From Cupriavidus oxalaticus (GTDB taxonomy: Bacteria > Pseudomonadota > Gammaproteobacteria > Burkholderiales > Burkholderiaceae), in contig NZ_CP038635.1 of assembly GCF_004768545.1 (NCBI RefSeq), forward strand, positions 62,001-126,000: a DNA stretch of 64,000 bases, read 5' to 3'. This document shows, piece by piece, positions 28,304 to 37,905 of the stretch. Within the stretch, counting starts at the first letter, position 1. Each line of letters opens with the position of its first letter. A program made the translations under genes and the position numbers. Below the pieces are notes generated by a model. The model was not told the origin of the DNA, searched no databases, and was given only the letters and a program-made list of their open reading frames with translations.

Positions 28304-30607
28304 ATGACCGAAATCCGCAACGTCGAACTGGAAATCGGCCGCTTCCGCATCCGCGTGGCGGCCGCGGCCCTGTTCACGGTGATCTGCTTTGGCCTGCTGT
28401 TCGCGCGCTTTTTGTGGCTGCAGTGGTACAAGCATGACCAGTACTCGGCCAAGGCCGAGGACAACCGCATCTCGGTGGCGCCGATCGAGCCCAACCGCGG
28501 CATCATCATGGACCGCAACGGGATCGTGCTGGCGCGCAACTATTCGGCGTACACGCTGGAGATCACGCCGTCCAAGCTGACCGATACGCTGGAAAACACC
28601 ATCGAAAGCCTGTCGACGCTGGTGGAGATCCAGCCGCGCGACCGGCGCCGCTTCAAGCGGCTGATGGAAGAGTCGCGCAGCTTTGAAAGCCTGCCGATCC
28701 GCAGCCAGCTGACCGATGCCGAAGTGGCGCGCTTCTCCGCGCAGCGCTTCCGCTTCCCCGGCGTGGACGTGCGCGCACGGCTGTTCCGCCAGTACCCGCT
28801 GGGCGAGTCGGCCTCGCACGTGATCGGCTACCTGGGCCGCATCTCGCAGCGCGACCAGGAGCGCATCGAGGCCATGGACGAGGCCAACGATGCCGACAGC
28901 GCCAAGTACGATCCGCGCAAGGACGCCGACAACTACAAGGGCAGCAACTACATCGGCAAGATCGGCCTGGAGCAGAGCTACGAGACCGAGCTGCACGGCC
29001 TGACCGGCTTCGAGGAAGTGGAAGTCAGCGCCGGCGGGCGCCCGATCCGCACGCTGTCGACCTCGCCCGCCACGCCGGGCAATAACCTGATCCTGTCGCT
29101 CGACATCCGCCTGCAGCAGCTGGCCGAGGCGCTCTACGGCGACCGCCGCGGCGCGCTGGTGGCGATCGAACCGACCACCGGCGACATCCTGGCGTTCGTT
29201 TCCAAGCCGACCTTCGATCCCAACCTGTTCGTCGAGGGCATCGATACCAATACCTGGAACGAGCTCAACGGCTCGCCCGACAAGCCGCTGCTGAACCGCC
29301 CGCTGCGTGGCACGTATCCGCCGGGCTCGACCTACAAGCCGTTCATGGCGCTGGCGGCGCTGAGCACCGGCAAGCGCACCGCGGCGTGGGGCATGTCGGA
29401 CCCGGGCTTCTTCACGCTGGGCAACCACACCTTCCGCGATGACAAGCCGGGCGGGCACGGCTGGGTCGACATGCACAGCTCGATCGTGCATTCGTGCGAC
29501 ACGTACTACTACGCGCTGGCGCGCGACATGGGCGTCAACGGCATCCATGACTTCATGAAGCCGCTGGGCTTCGGCCAGATCACGGGCATCGACATCGAGG
29601 GCGAAAGCCGCGGCATCCTGCCGTCGACCGAGTGGAAGCGCCGCGCCTACCGCAAGCCCGAGCAGCAGAAGTGGTATGACGGCGAGACCATCTCGCTGGG
29701 CATCGGCCAGGGCTACAACAGCTTCACCATCCTGCAGCTGGCGCAGGCGACCTCGGTGATCGTCAACAACGGCAAGGTGATGAAGCCTCACCTGGTCAAG
29801 GCGGTCGAGGACGCGGTCACGCGCAAGCGCACGCTGACGGTGCCCAAGGAAAGCTACACGATCCCGTTCAAGCAGGCCGACATCGACGTGATCAAGCGCG
29901 CCATGGTGGCGGTGACGCATGCCGGCACCGCGGCGCGCGTGTTCGCCGGCGCGGCCTATGAGTCGGCCGGCAAGACCGGCACGGCGCAGACCTACAGCCT
30001 GTCCAAGGGCGAGAAGTACAACCACCACGCGCTGGCCGAGCACAAGCGCGACCACTCGCTGTACACCGCGTTCGCGCCGGCCGACCAGCCGAAGATCGCG
30101 ATCGCGCTGATCGTCGAGAACGCCGGCTTCGGCGCCGCGGTGGCCGCGCCGATCGCGCGCAAGCTGATGGACTACTACCTGACCGGCAAGTGGCCGGCCG
30201 AACTGGAGGCGATGGCGCCCCCGGCCAGCGAGCGCGTGGCCGGCCGTCCGCCCGTGGATACGCCGAGCGTGTTCACCACCGGCCAGACCGCCAGCATTGC
30301 CAGTGCCACGGTGATGTCCTCCGGTGCCGCGCCCGCGAGCGCCGCCGCCAGCGCCGTGGCCGCGGCTTCCGGCGCGCAGCCGGTGACGCCGGAGGCCATT
30401 GCCGCCGCGCTGAACGCCGAGGCGATCGCGCCGGCCTCGGCCGTCGAGACGCTGGACCAGCGCATGCTGCAGGCCCTCGGCCACAGCAAGCCCGCGCCGC
30501 AGCCGGCCTCCGCCCCCGCCGTGCAGCCCGCCAGGGCGCCCGCGCCCAAACCTCGCGTCAAGCCCGTGTCCGCCAAGGCGGCCAGCGGTGCCGACGCCAC
30601 CCGCTGA
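28304..30607 (+). CDS. mrdA: Elongasome transpeptidase PBP2 (MrdA)
   Basis: A 767-aa class B penicillin-binding protein that cross-links peptidoglycan during side-wall growth. There is one N-terminal membrane anchor (about 18-40), a pedestal/dimerisation region (about 55-265) and a transpeptidase domain (about 285-620) with Ser342 in STYK, SCD at 397-399 and KTG at 557-559. The C-terminal ~130 residues form an Ala/Pro/Ser-rich tail beyond the enzyme domain, longer than in E. coli PBP2 and probably disordered. It lies between mreD (46 bp) and rodA (11 bp). Confidence 0.96.
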   Translation: MTEIRNVELEIGRFRIRVAAAALFTVICFGLLFARFLWLQWYKHDQYSAKAEDNRISVAPIEPNRGIIMDRNGIVLARNYSAYTLEITPSKLTDTLENTIESLSTLVEIQPRDRRRFKRLMEESRSFESLPIRSQLTDAEVARFSAQRFRFPGVDVRARLFRQYPLGESASHVIGYLGRISQRDQERIEAMDEANDADSAKYDPRKDADNYKGSNYIGKIGLEQSYETELHGLTGFEEVEVSAGGRPIRTLSTSPATPGNNLILSLDIRLQQLAEALYGDRRGALVAIEPTTGDILAFVSKPTFDPNLFVEGIDTNTWNELNGSPDKPLLNRPLRGTYPPGSTYKPFMALAALSTGKRTAAWGMSDPGFFTLGNHTFRDDKPGGHGWVDMHSSIVHSCDTYYYALARDMGVNGIHDFMKPLGFGQITGIDIEGESRGILPSTEWKRRAYRKPEQQKWYDGETISLGIGQGYNSFTILQLAQATSVIVNNGKVMKPHLVKAVEDAVTRKRTLTVPKESYTIPFKQADIDVIKRAMVAVTHAGTAARVFAGAAYESAGKTGTAQTYSLSKGEKYNHHALAEHKRDHSLYTAFAPADQPKIAIALIVENAGFGAAVAAPIARKLMDYYLTGKWPAELEAMAPPASERVAGRPPVDTPSVFTTGQTASIASATVMSSGAAPASAAASAVAAASGAQPVTPEAIAAALNAEAIAPASAVETLDQRMLQALGHSKPAPQPASAPAVQPARAPAPKPRVKPVSAKAASGADATR

Positions 30608-30618
30608 AGGAGACGCGC

Positions 30619-31761
30619 ATGGATCGCCGCCGCGTCATGTCCCTGATCAAGACCGCGCTGACCGGTTTTGACAAGCCGCTTTCGCTGATCGTCTTCCTGC
30701 TGTTTGCCACCGGCGTCGTCGCGCTGTACTCGGCCGCCATCGACATGCCGGGCCGCGTCGAAGACCAGTTGCGCAACATCCTGCTGTCGTACGTGGTGAT
30801 GCTCGTGATTGCCTACCTGCCCACGCAGACGCTGATGCGGGTGGCGGTGCCGATGTACACGGTCGGCGTGGCGCTGCTGATCGCGGTGGCCATGTTCGGG
30901 CTGATCCGCAAGGGCGCGCGCCGCTGGCTCTATGTCGGCATGGTGATCCAGCCGTCCGAGATCATGAAGATCTCGATGCCGCTGATGCTGGCGTGGTACT
31001 TCCAGAAGCGCGAGGGCGTGATCCGGTGGTTCGACTTCATCGTCGCGCTGGGGCTGCTGCTGATCCCGGTTGGCCTGATCGCCAAGCAGCCTGACCTTGG
31101 CACCGCGCTGCTGGTGATGGCCGCCGGCCTGTATGTGATCTACTTCGCCGGGCTGTCGTGGAAGCTGATCCTGCCGCTGCTGGGGCTGCTGGTGGTGGCG
31201 ATCACGCTGCTGATCACGTTCCAGAACGACATTTGCGCGCCGGGCGTGAACTGGCCGGTGCTGCACGACTACCAGCAGCACCGCGTATGCACGCTGCTCG
31301 ATCCGACCAGCGATCCGCTCGGCAAGGGCTTCCACACCATCCAGTCGATCATCGCGATCGGCTCGGGCGGGGTCGAGGGCAAGGGCTTCCTCAAGGGCAC
31401 GCAGACCCACCTCGAATTCATTCCCGAGAAGCACACCGACTTTATCTTCGCGGTCTACTCCGAAGAGTTCGGCCTGATCGGCAATGCGCTGCTGCTGGTG
31501 CTCTACCTGCTGCTGATCTTCCGCGGGCTGTTCATCGCCGCCAACGCGCCGACGCTGTTCTCGCGGCTGCTGGCCGGGTCGATCACGCTGATCTTCTTTA
31601 CCTATGCGTTCGTCAACATGGGCATGGTCAGCGGAATCCTGCCGGTGGTTGGCGTGCCGCTGCCGCTGATTAGCTATGGCGGGACGGCGCTGGTGACGCT
31701 GGGGGCGGGGGTTGGGCTCCTGCTGAGTATTTCGCGGCAGAAGCGGTTGATACAGACGTAG
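30619..31761 (+). CDS. rodA: SEDS peptidoglycan glycosyltransferase RodA (MrdB)
   Basis: A 380-aa SEDS-family polymerase with about ten membrane helices. GAAGGAG precedes ATG 30619. The motif IQPSEIMKISMPLML and the segment KQPDLGTALLVMA, whose Asp is essential for glycan polymerisation in RodA, are present, as is the late LPVVGVPLPLISYGGTALV signature. RodA polymerises lipid II and works as a complex with PBP2 encoded just upstream. It is the last gene of the operon. Confidence 0.97.
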   Translation: MDRRRVMSLIKTALTGFDKPLSLIVFLLFATGVVALYSAAIDMPGRVEDQLRNILLSYVVMLVIAYLPTQTLMRVAVPMYTVGVALLIAVAMFGLIRKGARRWLYVGMVIQPSEIMKISMPLMLAWYFQKREGVIRWFDFIVALGLLLIPVGLIAKQPDLGTALLVMAAGLYVIYFAGLSWKLILPLLGLLVVAITLLITFQNDICAPGVNWPVLHDYQQHRVCTLLDPTSDPLGKGFHTIQSIIAIGSGGVEGKGFLKGTQTHLEFIPEKHTDFIFAVYSEEFGLIGNALLLVLYLLLIFRGLFIAANAPTLFSRLLAGSITLIFFTYAFVNMGMVSGILPVVGVPLPLISYGGTALVTLGAGVGLLLSISRQKRLIQT

Positions 31762-31840
31762 CGCGGGCGGCACAGGAAAGGGGGGCGCGGCTCCCCTTTG
31801 CTAAACTGCCACCCAATTTTCCTCTACCGGTCCAAGCCCC

Positions 31841-32521
31841 ATGAACGCCCAAGACGTTGCCGCCTACCTGCAGAGCCATCCCGAATTCTTCGAAGAGCAC
31901 GCCGAGCTGCTGGCCACCGTGCAGCTGACCAGCCCGCACAGCCATCGCGCCGTGTCGCTGCAGGAACGCCAGATGGAAATCCTGCGCGAGAAGAACAAGG
32001 GCCTGGAGCTGCGCCTGGCCGACCTGGTACGCCATGGCCACGACAACGACCGTACCCAGCAGCGCCTGCACGACTGGCAGCTGCGGCTGCTGGCCGAGGC
32101 CGATTCGCACGCGCTGCCGTATGCCGTGCAGGACGGCCTGCAGCAGGCGTTCGACGTGCCCGCGGTCGCGCTGCGCCTGTGGAACGTGGCCGAACAATAC
32201 GCCCACATGGAAGTCGCGCAGGATGCCAGCGAAGACATGCGCCTGTTTGCCGAGGGCCTGCGCGCGCCGTATTGCGGCGCCAACAGCGGCTTCGAGGCGG
32301 CAGCGCTGCTGGAGCGCGACGACATCGTTTCGCTGGCGATGGTCGCGCTGCGCGTGCCCGTGCGCGCGGCCGATGCCGGCGCGGACGTGCAGGGCACGGC
32401 GTTCGGCCTGCTGGTGCTGGGATCTCCCGATCCGCGCCGCTTCCATGAAGGCATGGGCACCGCCTACCTGGCGCAGATCGGCGAAGTCGCCGGCGCCGCG
32501 CTGAACCGCCTGCGCGACTGA
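31841..32521 (+). CDS. DUF484 family protein
   Basis: A 226-aa GAF-like protein. It starts MNAQDVAAYLQSHPEFFEEHAELLATVQL, the diagnostic DUF484 opening, followed by the conserved SLQERQMEILREKNKGLELRL helix and a GAF fold (about 90-220). Function is not established. In many proteobacteria, as here, it is directly followed by xerC (11-bp gap), which suggests cotranscription and perhaps a link to chromosome resolution. Confidence 0.93.
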   Translation: MNAQDVAAYLQSHPEFFEEHAELLATVQLTSPHSHRAVSLQERQMEILREKNKGLELRLADLVRHGHDNDRTQQRLHDWQLRLLAEADSHALPYAVQDGLQQAFDVPAVALRLWNVAEQYAHMEVAQDASEDMRLFAEGLRAPYCGANSGFEAAALLERDDIVSLAMVALRVPVRAADAGADVQGTAFGLLVLGSPDPRRFHEGMGTAYLAQIGEVAGAALNRLRD

Positions 32522-32531
32522 GGCCAATGCC

Positions 32532-33620
32532 GTGAGCGCACGCCGGCCGCCGCGCCAGCCCGCTCCCGCGTTGGCGGATGACGGCGCGCCGCCGCCGTCG
32601 CCGTCGTCAGATCGGCCGGCCGATCCGCTGGTCGTACAGTATCTCGACTGGCTGCGCGGCAGCCGCAAGCTCGCCGACCATACGCTCGCCAGCTATGGCC
32701 GCGACCTGCGCGTGCTGCAGGCGCATGCCACGCGCTACGCGAGCGGCGTCGCATTGCTGGCGCTGCAGACCCACCATATCCGCAACTTCGCCGCCAGGCT
32801 GCATGGCAGCGGGCTGGTGGGCACCAGCATCGCCCGCACGCTGTCGGCGTGGCGCGGCTTCTACCAGTGGGCGGCGCGGCATGGCCATGGCGTGACGGTC
32901 AATCCGGTCGAAGGCGTGCGCGCGCCGCGCTCCGGCCATGCGCTGCCCAAGGCGCTGTCGGTCGAGCATGCGGTGGCGCTGGTTGCCCACAGCGCCGGCA
33001 CCGATGCCCAGGCCCTGCGCGACCATGCGGTGTATGAACTGTTCTATTCCAGCGGGCTGCGGCTGTCGGAACTGGTGCAGCTGGACCTGCGCTATGCCGA
33101 CGCCGACGGCTACCGGTCCAGCGGCTGGCTCGACCTGGCTGGCGCCGAAGTGACGGTGACCGGCAAGGGCGCACGCCGGCGCACGGTGCCGGTCGGCAGC
33201 AAGGCCATGGAGGCGCTGCGCGCCTGGATCGCGGTACGCGACACGCTGCTGCGCCCCGGCGCGGCACCCGACGACGCGCACGCGCTGTTCCTGGGACCGC
33301 GCGGGCGCCGGCTGTCGATGCGCACGGTGCAGCTGCGGCTCAAGCAGCAGGCGCTGGGCGCCGGCGTGCCGGCCGACGTGCATCCGCATATGCTGCGGCA
33401 CTCGTTTGCCACGCACGTGCTGCAGTCGTCGGGCGACCTGCGCGCGGTGCAGGAGATGCTGGGGCACGCCAGCATCTCGACCACGCAGATCTATACCGCG
33501 CTGGATTTCCAGCACCTGGCGCGCGTCTACGACAAGGCGCACCCGCGCGCGGGACGGCGTTCGGCGCCACCGCCCGACGAGGCGGACGAAGCGGACGAAG
33601 CGGACGAAGCCGAGGACTAG
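32532..33620 (+). CDS. xerC: Tyrosine recombinase XerC
   Basis: A 362-aa recombinase that, with XerD, resolves chromosome dimers at dif. The N-terminal SAM-like core-binding domain spans about 30-120 and the catalytic domain about 140-335. Catalytic residues are visible: Arg177 (GLRLSEL), Lys212 (TGKGARRR), His286 and Arg289 (HMLRHSF), His312 (GHASI) and Tyr321. GTG 32532 is the likely start. The protein is longer than usual at both ends: a Pro/Ala-rich N-terminus of ~30 residues and an acidic C-tail of repeated Asp-Glu-Ala encoded by a 9-bp tandem repeat. Confidence 0.94.
   Translation: MSARRPPRQPAPALADDGAPPPSPSSDRPADPLVVQYLDWLRGSRKLADHTLASYGRDLRVLQAHATRYASGVALLALQTHHIRNFAARLHGSGLVGTSIARTLSAWRGFYQWAARHGHGVTVNPVEGVRAPRSGHALPKALSVEHAVALVAHSAGTDAQALRDHAVYELFYSSGLRLSELVQLDLRYADADGYRSSGWLDLAGAEVTVTGKGARRRTVPVGSKAMEALRAWIAVRDTLLRPGAAPDDAHALFLGPRGRRLSMRTVQLRLKQQALGAGVPADVHPHMLRHSFATHVLQSSGDLRAVQEMLGHASISTTQIYTALDFQHLARVYDKAHPRAGRRSAPPPDEADEADEADEAED
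33582..33608 (+). repeat. In-frame 9-bp tandem repeat at the xerC 3' end
   Basis: GCGGACGAA occurs three times head to tail (33582-33590, 33591-33599, 33600-33608), with degenerate copies on both sides, encoding the acidic Ala-Asp-Glu tail of XerC. Such arrays change copy number by slippage, so tail length may vary between strains. Confidence 0.85.
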
Positions 33621-33621
33621 C

Positions 33622-34578
33622 TCACTCCCACTGCGCCAGCACCTCGCGAAAGCGCTCGATCTCCGGCATCAGCCAGCTGCGGAAGGCCTGCACCTTGGGC
33701 AGGTTGAGCGAGCCCGGCGCACAGACGAAGTACAGCAGCCACGGACACGGGATGCTGACGTCGAACAGCCGCACCACGCGCCCTGCCAGCAGGTCGTTGT
33801 AGGCCAGCGACGAGCGGATCAGCGCGATCCCCTGGCCCTCCGACGCGGCCTGCAGCAGCAGCGACGAATCCTCCATCAGCAGGCCCTTGCGCGGCTCGGG
33901 CCAGTCCAGCCCGGCGGCCTCGAACCACGGTTTCCACGGATCGCCCTCGCCGCGCAGCAGCGGCAGGCCGGCCATCTCCTCCGGTTTCTGTGGCAGCCGG
34001 CCGCCGTTGAAGCTGGGGCTGCACATCGGGAAGAAGACGTCGTCGAGCAGCTTTTCCACATACAGGCCGGGATAGTCGCCGCTGCCCATGCGCAGCGCGA
34101 TATCGACTTCCTCATGGGCAAAGTTGACCAGCGTGTTCGACGACAGCAGCTCGACGTCGAGCTCCGGATGACGCTCGATAAAGCTGCCGATGCGCGGCGT
34201 GAGCCAGCGCGCGGCGAACGAGGGCATGGTGCTGATGGTCAGGCGCTTGTCGCGGTTGCCGGCCTGCAGCACGCGCGTGGCATCGGCGATCTGCAGCAGC
34301 GCGTCGCGTACGCGTTCGGCGTAGATGCGGCCCGAGGGGGTCAGCGCCACGCGCTTGCCGTGGCGCTCGAACAGCGGCAGGCCCAGCTCGTCTTCCAGCG
34401 CGCGGATCTGGTGGCTGACCGCGCCGTGGGTGACGAACAGCTCCGTCGCCGCGCGCGAAAAACTCTCGTGGCGCGCCGCCGCCTCGAACGCGCGCAGGGC
34501 GGTCAGTGCCGGCAGGCGCGGCAGTTCGCGGTGCCAGCCGCGCGGCAGGTCCTTTTCCCAGGCGCTTTTCCAGGCCAT
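33622..34578 (-). CDS. LysR family regulator, GcvA-like
   Basis: A 318-aa LysR regulator from ATG 34578, preceded by GGAGG. The N-terminal HTH (about 28-85) reads LTALRAFEAAARHESFSRAATELFVTHGAVSHQIRALEDELG, typical of the GcvA/AmpR branch. The effector-binding domain covers about 110-310. GcvA-type members control glycine cleavage or beta-lactamase genes, but many paralogues have other targets. It faces the DUF2917 gene across 248 bp and converges on xerC with a 1-bp gap. Confidence 0.9.
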   Translation of the reverse strand: MAWKSAWEKDLPRGWHRELPRLPALTALRAFEAAARHESFSRAATELFVTHGAVSHQIRALEDELGLPLFERHGKRVALTPSGRIYAERVRDALLQIADATRVLQAGNRDKRLTISTMPSFAARWLTPRIGSFIERHPELDVELLSSNTLVNFAHEEVDIALRMGSGDYPGLYVEKLLDDVFFPMCSPSFNGGRLPQKPEEMAGLPLLRGEGDPWKPWFEAAGLDWPEPRKGLLMEDSSLLLQAASEGQGIALIRSSLAYNDLLAGRVVRLFDVSIPCPWLLYFVCAPGSLNLPKVQAFRSWLMPEIERFREVLAQWE

Positions 34579-34826
34579 GGCTGCCTCCGGTGAAGTCGGG
34601 TGTATGTGAGTTTGACTAACAAGAACAAAGAAAATATATCGTTTTGATAGTGTCAGGGCAATCACTAATATTCCATCACCGGCCCCCGCTGTAGCGACTT
34701 ACTTAACAGCGAATTCCACAAGGTTTAACTGGCCTGGTCCCCTTGCCGGGCCAATTTCAGTGGATTCGTTGCCGCATCGCGATAGCGTGGCGCAAGTGCC
34801 CCCGGCCGGCTGAACGGAGAACTTCG

Positions 34827-35195
34827 ATGAAAACCGTGCTCACAACGACCGTGTTCACCCTGAATCCTGGCGAAGTCACCGCGCTGTCGGTGCACGCCGC
34901 CCAGCGCCTGCATGTCGAGAAAGCCAATGGCATGGACGTGTGGCTGACGCGCGAAGGCGATTCGGAAGACTACTGGCTGCGTTGTGGCGGCAGCCTGTTG
35001 CTCCGCTCCCGCGACGAGGTGGTGGTCAGCATCGACCCGCGCGCGCAGGAACCGGTACGCCTGGCGCTGATCGCCGAGGCGCGCCGTCCGGCGCTGGCGC
35101 TGGCGGATGTGCCGCACCTGGTGTACCGCAGCCTGCGCCGGCTGGTTCGAGGCACGGAATGGACGCCTAACCAGGACCAGGCGGCCGCATCCTGA
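34827..35195 (+). CDS. DUF2917 family protein
   Basis: A 122-aa protein from ATG 34827. It contains the DUF2917 core (FTLNPGEVTALSVHAAQRLHVEKANGMDVWLTREGDSEDYWLRCGGSLLLRSRDEVVVS), a short all-beta, cupin-like module common in Burkholderiaceae and often placed next to LysR genes, as here. Function is unknown. It is divergent from the GcvA-like regulator, which may control it, and is followed by a clear terminator. Confidence 0.85.
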   Translation: MKTVLTTTVFTLNPGEVTALSVHAAQRLHVEKANGMDVWLTREGDSEDYWLRCGGSLLLRSRDEVVVSIDPRAQEPVRLALIAEARRPALALADVPHLVYRSLRRLVRGTEWTPNQDQAAAS

Positions 35196-35321
35196 AGCCG
35201 ACGCGGGAAGCGGGCGGGGATTCGTCCGCGTTACACCGGCGCCACGCGCATCTGCGCCTGGCCTGGCCGCGTGACGCAAGCGGCAAGTCCTCGGTGCGGC
35301 AAGACTGACGGGAGCAGAGCA

Positions 35322-35345
35322 GGGCCGGCGCAAGCCGGCCCTTTT
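35322..35345 (+). terminator. Rho-independent terminator before lipB
   Basis: Arms GGGCCGGC (35322-35329) and GCCGGCCC (35334-35341) flank a GCAA loop and are followed by TTTT. It ends DUF2917 transcription 16 bp before the lipB start. Confidence 0.85.
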
Positions 35346-35360
35346 CGTTACACTCTCGCC

Positions 35361-36098
35361 ATGCATCCGATTCAGATCATCGAACGCGGCCGCGAGGACT
35401 ATCAGCCGTGTTTCGACGCGATGCGCGCCTTCACCGCCGCACGCTCCCCCGAGACACCCGACCAGATCTGGCTGGTCGAGCATCCGCCGGTCTACACGCT
35501 GGGCCAGGCGGGCGATCCCGCACACCTGCTGTCGCCTGACGACAACATCCCGGTAGTGCAGATCGATCGTGGCGGCCAGATCACCTATCACGGTCCAGGC
35601 CAGGTAGTGGCTTACCTGCTGCTCGATTTGCGCCGCCGGCACCTGATGGTGCGCGAGCTGGTCCACGCCATCGAGCAGGCAGTGCTGGACACGCTCGCGG
35701 CGTATAATCTCGCAGCCGAACGCAAGCCCGGCGCCCCCGGCATCTACCTGTCCGACGGGCCGCACCAGGGCGCCAAGATTGCCGCGCTCGGCCTCAAGAT
35801 CCGCAACGGCTGCAGCTACCACGGCGTCAGCCTCAACGTGCAGATGGACCTGTCGCCGTTCCTGCGCATCAATCCCTGCGGCTATGCCGGACTGGAAACG
35901 GTCGACATGGCGACCGCGGGCGCCACCTGCCCGGTGGCGGATGCCGATGGCGCCCCCATGCCCGTGACCGCGGCACGACAAACCGACATCGCACAGCGCC
36001 TGGCGGCTGCATTGTGCGAAGTGCTGGCAGCGCACGAATCCCGCGTGCTGGCGGCTGAAGCCGCCGACGTGAATGCCGACCCGGCCCTGGCCTCCTAG
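35361..36098 (+). CDS. lipB: Octanoyl-ACP:protein N-octanoyltransferase LipB
   Basis: A 245-aa enzyme that moves octanoyl groups from ACP to lipoyl domains. Conserved blocks are present: [22 protein letters not shown], then the Lys in [19 protein letters not shown] and the acyl-accepting Cys in [11 protein letters not shown]. The ATG at 35361 gives the standard start. The C-terminus is slightly extended and alanine-rich. It is 40 bp upstream of lipA, and the two form the lipoate synthesis operon. Confidence 0.96.
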   Translation: MHPIQIIERGREDYQPCFDAMRAFTAARSPETPDQIWLVEHPPVYTLGQAGDPAHLLSPDDNIPVVQIDRGGQITYHGPGQVVAYLLLDLRRRHLMVRELVHAIEQAVLDTLAAYNLAAERKPGAPGIYLSDGPHQGAKIAALGLKIRNGCSYHGVSLNVQMDLSPFLRINPCGYAGLETVDMATAGATCPVADADGAPMPVTAARQTDIAQRLAAALCEVLAAHESRVLAAEAADVNADPALAS

Positions 36099-36138
36099 TC
36101 AAAAGCGAAATGCACGCTGAGCGCGTGCGGAGAAATGT

Positions 36139-37134
36139 ATGAGCGACGCCCTGATCGCCACTTCCAGCGAAGCCCCGCAGTCCCCCGCGGAGGCGTACGA
36201 CCCGACCCGCAAGCAAAAGTCGGCCGACAAGACCGCACGCATCCCCATCAAGATCGTGCCGGCCGAAAAGCTCAAGAAGCCGGACTGGATCCGCGTGAAG
36301 GCCGCCACCGGCAATTCGCGTTTCTATGAGATCAAGGACATCCTGCGCGCCAACAACCTGGTGACGGTGTGCGAGGAAGCCAGCTGCCCGAACATCGGCG
36401 AATGCTTCGGCAAGGGCACGGCCACCTTCATGATCATGGGCGACAAGTGCACGCGCCGCTGCCCGTTCTGCGACGTCGGCCACGGCCGCCCGGATCCGCT
36501 GGACGTGAACGAGCCCGGCAACCTGGCGCGCACCATCTCCCAGCTCAAGCTGAACTACGTGGTGATTACCAGCGTCGACCGCGACGACCTGCGCGACGGC
36601 GGTGCCCAGCACTATGTGGATTGCATCTCGCAGACGCGCGAGCTGTCGCCCGACACCCGCATCGAAGTGCTGGTGCCCGACTTCCGCGGCCGCCTGGACA
36701 AGGCGCTGGACATCCTGCAGGCCTGCCCGCCTGACGTGATGAACCACAACATGGAAACCGTGCCGCGCCTGTACAAGCAGGCCCGCCCGGGCGCGGACTA
36801 CGCGCACTCGCTCAAGCTGCTGCAGGAATTCAAGCGCCGCAATCCGAACGTTCCGACCAAGTCCGGCCTGATGGTCGGCCTGGGCGAGACCGACGAGGAA
36901 ATCCTGGAAGTCATGCGCGACATGCGCGCGCACGACATCGACATGCTGACCATCGGCCAGTACCTGGCGCCGTCGAACCACCACCTGCCGGTGCTGCGCT
37001 ACGTGCACCCGGACACCTTCAAGATGTTCGAGGAAGAGGCCTACAAGATGGGCTTCACCCACGCTGCCGTGGGTGCGATGGTGCGCAGCTCGTACCATGC
37101 TGACCAGCAGGCGCATCAGGCGGGGTTTGCCTGA
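36139..37134 (+). CDS. lipA: Lipoyl synthase LipA
   Basis: A 331-aa radical-SAM enzyme that inserts two sulfurs into the octanoyl chain. The auxiliary cluster cysteines are in [13 protein letters not shown] and the radical-SAM CxxxCxxC cysteines in [19 protein letters not shown]. The C-terminal RSSYHADQQ region supplies the conserved Ser ligand of the auxiliary cluster. It follows lipB and is closed by a strong terminator at 37163-37188. Confidence 0.98.
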   Translation: MSDALIATSSEAPQSPAEAYDPTRKQKSADKTARIPIKIVPAEKLKKPDWIRVKAATGNSRFYEIKDILRANNLVTVCEEASCPNIGECFGKGTATFMIMGDKCTRRCPFCDVGHGRPDPLDVNEPGNLARTISQLKLNYVVITSVDRDDLRDGGAQHYVDCISQTRELSPDTRIEVLVPDFRGRLDKALDILQACPPDVMNHNMETVPRLYKQARPGADYAHSLKLLQEFKRRNPNVPTKSGLMVGLGETDEEILEVMRDMRAHDIDMLTIGQYLAPSNHHLPVLRYVHPDTFKMFEEEAYKMGFTHAAVGAMVRSSYHADQQAHQAGFA

Positions 37135-37162
37135 GCAGCATCGGGTTCATGACTTGTCAGAG

Positions 37163-37188
37163 CGGCCGGGACTAATCCCGGCCGTTTT
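37163..37188 (+). terminator. Rho-independent terminator of lipBA
   Basis: Arms CGGCCGGGA (37163-37171) and TCCCGGCCG (37176-37184) pair perfectly around CTAA and are followed by TTTT then GCTTT. It lies 29 bp after the lipA stop. Confidence 0.92.
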
Positions 37189-37254
37189 GCTTTGCGCATC
37201 GCATTCCCCGGGCTGCCAGCCTACACTGGTAAAAAGTGCGCTACCAGGAATCCC

Positions 37255-37905
37255 ATGAGCCCCTGCACCATCCACCGCCTCGCCGAACGAGCGCTGCTCT
37301 ACAGCGTGGCGCCGCCCGCATCGCTCGAGGTCCAGCGCCGCATCTGGGCGATGGCGGCGCGGGCCGAAGGGTGGCGCGGCGTGGTCGACGTGGTGCCGGG
37401 CATGAACAACCTGACGGTGATCTTCGACGGCAGCGCCGATGTCGAAGGGCTGGAGCGCGGCCTGAAGCAGGCCTGGGCCTCCGGCGAGGCGCGCAACACC
37501 ACCGGCAAGGTGGTCGAGATCCCGGTGCGCTATGGCGGTGGGCATGGGCCGGACCTGGCCGACGTGGCCGCGCACACCGGGCTGTCGCCGCGTGAAGTGG
37601 CGCGCCGCCATGCCGCCGGCGAGTATGTTGTCTATTTCGTGGGTTTCCAGCCTGGCTTTGCCTATCTGGGCGGGCTGGTGCCCGAGCTGGCCACGCCGCG
37701 CCGGCGCGAGCCGCGGCTGGCGGTGCCGGCCGGCTCGGTCGGCATCGGCGGCGAGCAGACCGGCATCTATCCGGCGGTGCTGCCGGGCGGCTGGCAGCTG
37801 ATCGGCCACACCGATATCGCACTCTTCGTCGCGGATCGCGATCCGCCGTCCCTGCTGGCGCCCGGCGATACCGTGCGCTTTGTCGCCGAGGAAATCATCG
37901 CGTGA
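37255..37905 (+). CDS. pxpB: 5-oxoprolinase subunit PxpB
   Basis: A 216-aa protein of the KipI/AHS1 family. It contains TTGKVVEIPVRYGGGHGPDLADVAAHTGLSPREVARRHAAGEYVVYFVGFQPGFAYLGGL and the G-V-GGEQTGIYP block, all family hallmarks. With PxpC and PxpA it forms the ATP-dependent prokaryotic 5-oxoprolinase that returns pyroglutamate to glutamate. Its stop overlaps the pxpC start. Confidence 0.95.
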   Translation: MSPCTIHRLAERALLYSVAPPASLEVQRRIWAMAARAEGWRGVVDVVPGMNNLTVIFDGSADVEGLERGLKQAWASGEARNTTGKVVEIPVRYGGGHGPDLADVAAHTGLSPREVARRHAAGEYVVYFVGFQPGFAYLGGLVPELATPRRREPRLAVPAGSVGIGGEQTGIYPAVLPGGWQLIGHTDIALFVADRDPPSLLAPGDTVRFVAEEIIA

